This document shows positions 6,728 to 12,991 of a stretch of DNA of 16,408 bases, piece by piece. This stretch comes from an uncultured Collinsella sp. (GTDB lineage Bacteria; Actinomycetota; Coriobacteriia; Coriobacteriales; Coriobacteriaceae), in the NCBI GenBank assembly GCA_905211615.1, contig CAJMBB010000030.1:1-16408 (forward strand), written 5' to 3'. Position numbers and translations under genes: made by a program. The notes below the pieces were generated by a model. It saw nothing but the letters and a program-made list of their open reading frames with translations. It searched no databases and was not told where the DNA came from. Numbering within the stretch: position 1 is the first letter of the stretch; each line of letters opens with the position of its first letter.

Positions 6728-7975
6728 TCACGCCGCATTCAAGGCGGCAATGATGATTTCGACGAGGCGCTCATGGGATCCGGCGGCAAAACCGGAGTTC
6801 ATGGCCTCATAGGTGATCTTTTCGTACGCGTCGGGAGCCGGTAGGTACTTCTGTCCGCCGTTGACGAGCGTGGCAAAGAACACAGAGCCGGACCGAGCGG
6901 CGCGCACAGTGGCGCCGAATGCACTCGAGACCTCGGGTTGTACGCCGACAAGCTCGACGTTTCCCAGCCGGAGCAGATAGATCCTCGTGCGCTGCTCGCC
7001 AGCGGCATGAAACTCATACGTTCGGTGCGGAGCCAAAGAGTGAAAATCGGCGCGTGTCTGAGCGGGCAGGAGAACGTCGACCGTGCGGGCATCGATGCCG
7101 GTAGCGTCATCCTCACGCGCCATGCGAGCGGTCTCGATTAAAGCATCGCCCAAGGCCTGCCCCTGCTGGTGCAACATGCGGTATCCGTCCTCATGGGCAT
7201 CGACCGTCTGCTTAACGCCGGCCGCATCGAACATGACGTTCATGGCGCGCTCCGCCGGACTTTGGTCGCCCGCGGCGCCTGGCAGCAACAGGGCAACGCC
7301 GCCCAGCTCGCGCTCGAGTGACATGGCGGCAAAACCAAAGAGGTCTCCGCTCGCCATGCGCCTCCCCTCGGAGTCGCGCGACCCGTCGAGCACGGAGGAC
7401 TGAACGTCCGCCGTCGCGAGCACGGCAACATACTCGCCCCCGGCATCCCTTATGGCGAGTACGGGCATCGTGTGGTCGGCAAACCCCCTGGGATTCGAGC
7501 CCAACCACCAGCCGGCAGGCGTCTCGATGTCGCGATTAACGTTCACGGGGCATTCGCCCTCCACAGTGGCGAGAGTGACGGAGCGAATGCCCGCAACAGC
7601 GCGCTCGACAGCCGTGCGGGCGGCAGCGACGAGTGCTGCGCGATAGCGCTCGTTGCGATTGCGGGTAGCATCGTCGGCAAGATGCCCGGGAGTGCGGACG
7701 TGAGGCATGGAAAACGTGTGGGTAGGAACCACCCAAGAATAAGCACCGCTGCAATTGGCGGCATCCTCAACAATCTCACGCAGATCGGCGAGTAGAGCCG
7801 GAGCGATCGAGGTGACCTCAAGCGAAAGGACGCAGGCGCGTCGCCCCGTTCCCTCGATGATAAGGGCACGGGCGAAGACCTCATGACGGAGTTCGTCGAA
7901 ACCGTCGAACGGCAACACGTCCCCAAGATCGATGGCCACACGAGCGGCCCCAGCCCTCATCTCTCCTTCGTCCAT
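6728..7975 (-). CDS. second ceramidase-family-like protein, divergent metal site
   Basis: This encodes 415 residues. The fold pattern matches ceramidase-like proteins: PTHTFSMPH (H86), a VNRD...G...DHTMPVLAI segment (147-175), LLLPGAAGDQSP (S239), GVQPE (E348) and GGQKYLP...YE (Y377, Y389). The second zinc histidine expected in a N-F-x-x-H-type segment aligns by eye with LATADVQSSVL, giving Asp190, so the metal site differs from that of its downstream partner. No signal peptide is seen. The frame is open back to 8107, but I chose ATG 7975: GGGGAG lies about 9 bases upstream, the added N-terminus would overlap the preceding gene, and the family begins near MRAGAARVAIDLG. It lies 26 bases after the amidohydrolase stop and 18 bases before its paralogue. 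The pair may be a duplication that diverged, or two parts of a heteromer; both are inference. Confidence 0.72.
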   Translation of the reverse strand: MDEGEMRAGAARVAIDLGDVLPFDGFDELRHEVFARALIIEGTGRRACVLSLEVTSIAPALLADLREIVEDAANCSGAYSWVVPTHTFSMPHVRTPGHLADDATRNRNERYRAALVAAARTAVERAVAGIRSVTLATVEGECPVNVNRDIETPAGWWLGSNPRGFADHTMPVLAIRDAGGEYVAVLATADVQSSVLDGSRDSEGRRMASGDLFGFAAMSLERELGGVALLLPGAAGDQSPAERAMNVMFDAAGVKQTVDAHEDGYRMLHQQGQALGDALIETARMAREDDATGIDARTVDVLLPAQTRADFHSLAPHRTYEFHAAGEQRTRIYLLRLGNVELVGVQPEVSSAFGATVRAARSGSVFFATLVNGGQKYLPAPDAYEKITYEAMNSGFAAGSHERLVEIIIAALNAA

Positions 7976-8001
7976 GGCAGATACTCCCCTCTGATTGCCG
8001 C

Positions 8002-9036
8002 TCACTCGACACCGTACAGTTGCTGCGCTGTACCGCCAAGCACAAGGTCGCTGTCTGTATCGCTCAGATTTGCAGCGCGAACGCAGGCGACACCCTCGGT
8101 GAGCCACTCGCGTTTAACGGGATAGCTCGTGCCAAAAACAATATGGTCTGCACCCAGCACGTCAACCGCACAGGCGAGGAGTGTCTTGCCCCAAGGCTGA
8201 GCATGGGACATGTCGAAATAGATGTTGTTCTCGAGGTGCCTGGAAACGGTCTCGGTATCGACCTGAAAACGGCCAGAAGCATCAGGGCGCTTGGGGCCAT
8301 GAGGCAGCAGCATCTCCTTGAACGCAAAGTATGCGCCGCCGAGCATGGAGTGGACCATCTTGATATTGGGGTAGCGCTCAAAGAAATCACCAAAGATCTC
8401 TCGGCCGATCGCCGTAGTTTGGTCGACGCAGCGGCCATAAGAGCGGCGAAGGTTGTCGTACGCGAGAAGCGACTCGTTCTCGACCGGCACGGGAACATGG
8501 TGCACGTAAACGGTGACATGGCGTTCGTTCAGGTGCTCGAAAAAGCTCGAGAAGACCTGGTCGTCGAGATAGCGCTTGCCGTAGTGAGCGCAGAGCTGCA
8601 CACCCGCAAAACCATCGTCGAGCCTGCGGTCGAGCTCCTCCAAATTCGCTTTGGTGCCAAAGGGCGGCACAGCGACAAGCGGAATCAGACGGCCACTTGA
8701 CGCCTTCGCGTCAGCAGCCATACCGTCGTTGAAACGCCGGCACATCTCGAGCGACATCCACTCGTGACAGCCGGGGAGCTTGAGGATCGCCTTGTCGACC
8801 CCCGCCTCATCCATATCGGCCAAGCGCTTCTCGAGGGTGTAGTCGCCCTCAATGTAGTTAAGACCCGGAGAACCGGCGGGCATCTCGATCACGATCTGTC
8901 GTTTGCCGGCGGAATTCATGGTCAGATAGCCTTCGGTGTCATAGGCGCGGGGTACCTCGGCCAAAAACTGTTCGCAGAGCGTCTCGTCATGAAAGATGCG
9001 CTCGTCGAACCAGTAGGAATTTGCATCGATAATCAT
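8002..9036 (-). CDS. amidohydrolase-2 family protein with altered active-site residues
   Basis: This encodes 344 residues with the TIM-barrel pattern of the amidohydrolase-2 family (PF04909), which includes ACMSD and gamma-resorcylate decarboxylases. Seen are VYVHH (H179/H180), MVHSMLGGAYF (H229), NIYFDMS and DHIVFGTSYP. The N-terminal metal motif is normally D-x-H-x-H after the first strand; here it is DANSY, with Asn6 and Tyr8 at the histidine positions. The catalytic aspartate of the usual FGSDYP/FGTDYP motif is Ser304. So three key positions differ; the protein may use another chemistry or be non-catalytic. It heads the four-gene minus-strand operon and has the only sizeable upstream spacer. 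The ATG at 9036 has only a weak AAAGGCGG upstream. The family is well supported; the function is not. Confidence 0.82.
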   Translation of the reverse strand: MIIDANSYWFDERIFHDETLCEQFLAEVPRAYDTEGYLTMNSAGKRQIVIEMPAGSPGLNYIEGDYTLEKRLADMDEAGVDKAILKLPGCHEWMSLEMCRRFNDGMAADAKASSGRLIPLVAVPPFGTKANLEELDRRLDDGFAGVQLCAHYGKRYLDDQVFSSFFEHLNERHVTVYVHHVPVPVENESLLAYDNLRRSYGRCVDQTTAIGREIFGDFFERYPNIKMVHSMLGGAYFAFKEMLLPHGPKRPDASGRFQVDTETVSRHLENNIYFDMSHAQPWGKTLLACAVDVLGADHIVFGTSYPVKREWLTEGVACVRAANLSDTDSDLVLGGTAQQLYGVE

Positions 9037-9068
9037 TGGTTGGAACCGCCTTTCATCTTGTTGAAAAC

Positions 9069-9098
9069 ATTCTAGAAAAGCAGGTACCCGGACATCAA
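9069..9098 (-). promoter_or_regulatory. candidate promoter of the amidohydrolase-ceramidase-PTS operon
   Basis: On the minus strand TTGATG (9098-9093) and TAGAAT (9074-9069) are separated by 18 bases and lie 33 bases before the start codon. This is a fair sigma-70-type match, found by eye only. Confidence 0.4.
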
Positions 9099-9117
9099 TT
9101 CCAGCTTAAGCCCATTG

Positions 9118-9134
9118 TATTCCATTTTGGAATA
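9118..9134. promoter_or_regulatory. palindromic operator candidate TATTCCA-TTT-TGGAATA
   Basis: A perfect 7-bp inverted repeat with a 3-base centre lies just upstream of the candidate -35 of the PTS-containing operon. A regulator dimer could bind here. No regulator is encoded in the operon itself. Confidence 0.45.
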
Positions 9135-9204
9135 GAACTAGCCGCTCACGCGCGAACCTCGCCCGCTCAACGAGACAAGCGCTAACAGCACGGGCTTAGA
9201 CAGA

Positions 9205-9241
9205 AAACGGTCGGCCCGCATCCGTTGCGGGCCGACCGTTT
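9205..9241 (-). terminator. strong hairpin terminator after the HTH-AlaA gene
   Basis: A perfect 16-bp stem joins 9205-9220 and 9226-9241 with a 5-base loop. It starts 22 bases beyond the HTH-AlaA stop. The arm ends in TTTT on the minus strand, so it is a rho-independent terminator for that gene; the AAA/TTT ends may make it work both ways. Confidence 0.85.
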
Positions 9242-9262
9242 CATTACAGGCTACCTTTGCCG

Positions 9263-10783
9263 TTACGCCTGGCGGTAATGGTCAAAGAAGTCGGCGAGGT
9301 CTTCGAGGGACTCTTTGAGTACTTCCATGCGCGGCAGGTAGACGATGCGGAAGTGGTCGGGCTCGGCCCAGTTGAAGCCGCCGCCACGCGTAATCAGGAT
9401 CTTCTTCTCGTGCAGCAGGTCGAGGGCGAACTGCTCGTCATCGGTGATGTTGAACTTCTTAACATCCATCTTGGGGAAGATATAGAACGCCGCGCGCGGC
9501 TTGACCACCGAGATGCCGTCGATCTTGTTGAGCGCCTCATACACAAAGTTGCGCTGCTCGTAGACACGGCCGCCGGGACGGATGTAGTCGTTAACGGACT
9601 GATGACCACCGAGTGCCGTCTGGACGATCGACTGGGCTGGCACGTTGGAGCACAGGCGCATGTTGGAGAGCATGTTGATGCCCATGATAAAATCGCTCAT
9701 ACAGCGCTGGTTGCCCGAAAGCACCATCCAGCCAATACGATAGCCCGCGATCATGTGCGACTTGGAAAGGCCGCTAAAGGTGACACAGGGCAGATCGGGA
9801 GCGAGCGAGGCAATCGAGACGTGCTCGTAGCCGTCCATGCACAGGCGGTCGTAGATCTCATCGGCAAAGATCATGAGCTGATGCCTGCGTGCAACCTCGA
9901 CGATGCCCTCGAGCACCTCGCGCGGGTAGACCGAGCCCGTGGGGTTGTTGGGGTTGATGATGACGAGGGCCTTGGTCGCGCTCGTGATCTTGGACTCCAT
10001 ATCCTCCAGGTCGGGATACCAATCGGCCTGCTCGTCGCACAGATAGTGCACAGGATGGCCGCCGGCAAGGGTCGCGCACGCCGTCCAGAGCGGATAGTCG
10101 GGGCTAGGGATCAGAATCTCGTCGCCATTGTCGAGCAGCGCGTTCATCGAAAGCTGAATAAGTTCGGACACGCCGTTGCCTGTGTAGATGTGCTCCATCT
10201 GAACATTGGGCAGGCCCTTGATCTGGGAGTACTGCATAATCGCCTTGCGCGCAGAGAACAAGCCGCGCGAGTTGGAATAGCCTTCGCAATCGGGCAGCTG
10301 CTGGCGCATATCCTTGATGACCTCGTCGGGCGTGCGGAAACCGAAGGGCGCCGGGTTGCCGATATTGAGCTTGAGGATGCGCTCGCCCTCGTCCTCCATA
10401 CGGGCAGCCTCGTCGACGACGGGACCGCGCACATCATACAGGACGTTATCAAGCTTGGTGGATTTAGAAAAAGTACGCATGGTGGCGCTCCTTGGAATTT
10501 GAGCTGAGGGATGGGGTTCGGGCTTGGAAACGTTACGGGGCGATGATGCCTCGCCTTGATCGGCGTCACCGGCAAGCAGCCAGGTAACATCGACCTCCAA
10601 AATGCGGGCGAGCAGCTCTGCCACATCGCGCCGCGGAATCGTCTTGCCGCTCACATATTGGCTCATCTGACTCTTGCCGAGTTTTTTGCCGAGCATCTCC
10701 GATGCGCGGATTACGTCCGACTGGCGAACGTCGCGATCGGACATAGCCTGTCGCAGGCGATCGCTAAACGTCTCTTGGGCCAC
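9263..10783 (-). CDS. alaA: fused XRE-type HTH regulator and AlaA-like alanine aminotransferase
   Basis: This encodes 506 residues in one frame. Residues about 5-75 form an XRE-like helix-turn-helix (KLGKSQMSQYVSGKTIPRRD followed by ILEVDVTWLLAGD). Residues 75-101 are a Pro/Ser-rich linker. Residues 102-506 (405 residues) closely match my memory of E. coli AlaA over the whole length, as in KLNIGNPAPFGF, GNGVSELIQ, PDYPLWTA, NPNNPTG and PGGRVYEQRN. The PLP lysine is K341 in GLSKSHMIAGYRIGW; D308 is in ADEIYD. The enzyme should convert pyruvate plus glutamate to alanine plus 2-oxoglutarate. I chose GTG 10783 because a full AAGGAGG lies 5 bases upstream; the ATG at 10834 lies inside the promoter repeats. 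A second AAGGAG-7-ATG at 10480 could yield the enzyme alone. An HTH domain on the enzyme suggests a metabolite-sensing autoregulator. I recall bifidobacterial genes annotated as the same HTH/aminotransferase fusion. Confidence 0.9.
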   Translation of the reverse strand: MAQETFSDRLRQAMSDRDVRQSDVIRASEMLGKKLGKSQMSQYVSGKTIPRRDVAELLARILEVDVTWLLAGDADQGEASSPRNVSKPEPHPSAQIPRSATMRTFSKSTKLDNVLYDVRGPVVDEAARMEDEGERILKLNIGNPAPFGFRTPDEVIKDMRQQLPDCEGYSNSRGLFSARKAIMQYSQIKGLPNVQMEHIYTGNGVSELIQLSMNALLDNGDEILIPSPDYPLWTACATLAGGHPVHYLCDEQADWYPDLEDMESKITSATKALVIINPNNPTGSVYPREVLEGIVEVARRHQLMIFADEIYDRLCMDGYEHVSIASLAPDLPCVTFSGLSKSHMIAGYRIGWMVLSGNQRCMSDFIMGINMLSNMRLCSNVPAQSIVQTALGGHQSVNDYIRPGGRVYEQRNFVYEALNKIDGISVVKPRAAFYIFPKMDVKKFNITDDEQFALDLLHEKKILITRGGGFNWAEPDHFRIVYLPRMEVLKESLEDLADFFDHYRQA

Positions 10784-10804
10784 TAGAACCTCCTTGCTGG
10801 CAAA

Positions 10805-10886
10805 GTTCAATTTATAGAACACGAATTGAACCAAGGTTCAATTTAGGCAGCAGTATAACGCCGTGTCTCATTCGAAAGTTCAATTT
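10805..10886. promoter_or_regulatory. array of four GTTCAATT half-sites at the HTH-AlaA promoter
   Basis: GTTCAATTT occurs at 10805-10813, 10836-10844 and 10878-10886, and its inverse AATTGAAC at 10824-10831. The central pair, extended to AATTGAACC/GGTTCAATT around AA (10824-10843), is a near-perfect palindrome. Direct copies are 31 and 42 bases apart, close to three and four helical turns. A possible -10 (TATAAA, complement of 10811-10816) and a possible -35 (TTGAAC, complement of 10836-10841, 19-base spacer) overlap the sites. Binding by the fused HTH is inferred. Confidence 0.65.
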
Positions 10887-10945
10887 CATAAGAAAATGTA
10901 CCAGACTCCGAGATTTGCCCAAAGCGAACAATGACGTGTACACGT

Positions 10946-11803
10946 TTAGAGATATTCGAGGAAACGGGCGGTAGCAAGCGAAACATCGGCCGTTCGATAT
11001 ATGGCGTTGATCTGGCGATGGGGATGCCCCTCGAGTGGGCGCACGGCGACATCGAACTGACAGCGGCGCAAGATGAGCGCGGGAAGAATGCTCACGCCCA
11101 GGCCGTCCTCGACCATAGCCATAATCGCATAGTCATCCCAGGTCGACAGCTTAGAGCGCACCGTCAGGCCCGCGCGGCGAAACAGCGGCGTAATCTCGTC
11201 GTCGCTACCGCGTTCCAGCAGAATAAACTGCTCGTTGGCCAAATCGGCAAGGGAAACGACCTCCGCGGTGGCAAGCGAGGAGTCCGCTGGCACCACGGCC
11301 ATCAGCTCGTCTTGCACCAACGGCCGCGACGCCATACCGGCGCCGCGTGGCTCGCGCGGAATAAAGCCCAGGTCGCAGCGGCCTTCCGCCACCCATTGCT
11401 CAATCTCGGAGTAATCACCCATCAACAGCTCGTAATCGACATCCGGATGATCGGCGCGAAAGCGCGCAATCACCGGCGGCAGCACGTGGGTCGCCACACT
11501 CGAAAACGTACCGATGCAGATCTTGCCGCGCATGAGCCCACGCATCTCGTCCACGCGTCGCTGTAGGCGGCCAAACTCTTCGCATAACGCCTCGACTGCC
11601 GGCATGACCTGCCGCCCGTCGGCAGAAAGCACCACGCCCTCGCGGCTGCGATCAAGCACCTTAAAACCCCAGTCTGCCTCAAGGTCGCCCACCATGCGGC
11701 TTACGCCCGACTGCGAATAGCTCAACCGCTCTGCAGCACGCGTAAAGCTGCCGGCACGCACCGTCTCGAGCAGCACTTGCATCTTTTGGATATTGGTCTC
11801 CAC
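10946..11803 (-). CDS. LysR-family regulator, divergent from an EamA transporter gene
   Basis: This encodes 285 residues from the GTG at 11803. Residues 1-60 are the LysR winged HTH (GSFTRAAERLSYSQSGVSRMV, DRSREGVVLSADG). Residues about 90-280 are the effector domain (ICIGTFSSVATHVLPPVI, WVAEGRCDLGFI, GLGVSILPALIL). I prefer GTG 11803 because AAAGGTGGGG precedes it, whereas the ATG at 11824 (292 residues) has no ribosome binding site; either is possible. A TATAAT (complement of 11849-11854) lies upstream as a probable -10. The gene diverges from the EamA/DMT gene across a short spacer holding a LysR-type box, so it most likely controls that transporter and itself. The 162-base spacer between its stop and the HTH-AlaA start contains the AlaA operator array; no terminator stands out. 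Confidence 0.88.
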   Translation of the reverse strand: METNIQKMQVLLETVRAGSFTRAAERLSYSQSGVSRMVGDLEADWGFKVLDRSREGVVLSADGRQVMPAVEALCEEFGRLQRRVDEMRGLMRGKICIGTFSSVATHVLPPVIARFRADHPDVDYELLMGDYSEIEQWVAEGRCDLGFIPREPRGAGMASRPLVQDELMAVVPADSSLATAEVVSLADLANEQFILLERGSDDEITPLFRRAGLTVRSKLSTWDDYAIMAMVEDGLGVSILPALILRRCQFDVAVRPLEGHPHRQINAIYRTADVSLATARFLEYL

Positions 11804-11875
11804 GGCACGTCCCCACCTTTGCATGAGTTTTTGTCATGTTTGCCATGCATTATATTCGCTTTTCTTCTAAAGCCA

Positions 11876-11892
11876 GTTCACCCATAGTGAAC
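11876..11892. promoter_or_regulatory. LysR-type box between LysR and EamA genes
   Basis: GTTCAC-CCATA-GTGAAC is a 6-bp inverted repeat that contains the T-N11-A pattern typical of LysR recognition sites (T11878, A11890). It lies between the two divergent genes, about 40 bases upstream of the expected LysR transcription start. Confidence 0.6.
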
Positions 11893-11921
11893 ATGCTCGG
11901 ATATAGAGGGGATGTCAGCGC

Positions 11922-12834
11922 ATGAACAACGGACTGTTTACGTACTTAGCAGCATTGCTATTGTTTGGCTCCAACGGCATCATTGCCGCTGCCATCGCGC
12001 TGCCGAGCTCCGATATCGTGCTACTACGCACGTTTTTGGGCGCACTTTCGCTTGTCACCGTCCTCGCCATCACCCAACGCCATAAGTTGCAGGCGCTATC
12101 TCGCCCCCGCGAAGCCGCAGCCCTCCTCCTTTCGGGAGCCGCGCTGGGCGCTAGCTGAATTTTTCTGTTCTGCGCCTACCAGACGATCGGCGTCGGCATA
12201 TCCTCGCTGCTGTACTACTGCGGCCCTATCATTGTCATGGCGCTCTCCCCGCTCATCTTTGGCGAAAAGCTGACCGGTGGCAAAATCGCCGGGTTTATCG
12301 CCGTCGCCTGCGGCGCTTTTCTCATTGCAGCGCAAGGTTTAGGCGGCAACATGCCCATTGCGGGCATCGTCTGCGGCATCGCCTCGGCATTTTGCTATGC
12401 GCTGATGGTCATCGCCAGCAAGGGTGCGCCGCACATCGAGGGTCTCGAGAACTCCGCGCTCCAGGTGAGCGCCGCCTTTGTGACCGCGCTGGTCCTCACG
12501 CTCGTCACCCAAGGCGCCCCCTCGTTCCTCTCCCCCCAGCATTGCCGCCGGCATCGATTGGCGCGCCGTTGCCATGCTCGGCATTGTCAACACCGGACTC
12601 GGTTGTCTGCTCTACTTTAGCGCCGTCGCCAAGCTGCCCGTCCAGACCGTCGCCGTCGTCGGCTACCTTGAGCCGCTTTCGGCGGTCGTGTTCTCGGCCG
12701 TCCTTTTGGGCGAAGCCATAACACCGGTCCGCCTGATGGGCGCTACACTCATCATCTGCGGCGCGCTCTTTTGCGAACTCGCTGGCAAACGTGCAGACGC
12801 CAAGGCTGGCATAGCCCAGACAGCACGCGCTTAA
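11922..12834 (+). pseudogene. EamA/DMT-family transporter, broken by a stop codon and a frameshift
   Basis: When repaired, this would be an EamA/DMT exporter of about 303 residues with ten membrane segments, the normal size. Two lesions interrupt it. First, codon 79 is TGA (12156-12158) in ALGAS-stop-IFLFCAYQ, where relatives have Trp (a TGG to TGA change). Second, a run of six C (12532-12537) shifts the frame; with five C the reading runs SFLSP-SIAAGIDW and joins the downstream frame, which continues through LGIVNTGLGCLLYF and VGYLEPLSAVVFSAVLLGE to the stop at 12834. Start ATG 11922 has GAGGGG about 10 bases upstream. The remaining sequence looks well preserved, so decay is recent, or one or both lesions are sequence errors. 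The divergent LysR gene is its likely regulator. Confidence 0.85.
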
Positions 12835-12867
12835 AAGCCCTGCTTTGAAATGCTACCTGCATACATA

Positions 12868-12891
12868 AATAATCCCCAGCTGGGGATTATT
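12868..12891. terminator. 24-bp perfect palindrome after the EamA pseudogene
   Basis: The arms AATAATCCCC and GGGGATTATT meet around AGCT with no mismatch. As RNA this is a 10-bp stem with a 4-base loop and a U-rich 3' arm, which suits a terminator 34 bases past the pseudogene stop. It could equally be an operator for the kup gene 100 bases downstream. Confidence 0.55.
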
Positions 12892-12946
12892 GTCTAAAAT
12901 AACCTGATGTGCCAAACTGCTCTTGTATGTATAAAGACGGCATAAA

Positions 12947-12971
12947 GGTTATCTGTCCTAGACAGATAACC
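12947..12971. promoter_or_regulatory. 25-bp inverted repeat upstream of kup
   Basis: GGTTATCTGTC (12947-12957) and GACAGATAACC (12961-12971) form a perfect 11-bp inverted repeat with a CTA centre. A further ATAACC half-site is at 12899-12904. A TATAAA (12930-12935) just upstream would place the repeat at or after the transcription start. It may be an operator or a leader hairpin; no U-run follows. Confidence 0.55.
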
Positions 12972-12991
12972 GGATGTCTAAGGGAGTCCAC

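Noticed and set aside
9257..10507. Plus-strand open frame of 416 codons opposite the HTH-AlaA gene
   Set aside because: The opposite strand is an unmistakable AlaA over its full length. This frame has repetitive Val/Gly/Ala/Asp composition and no family motif.
12156..12158. Programmed UGA decoding as Trp or selenocysteine in the EamA gene
   Set aside because: A UGA-Trp code is not expected in this lineage, all other genes read Trp as TGG, and a second frameshift lesion in the same gene points to decay or error.
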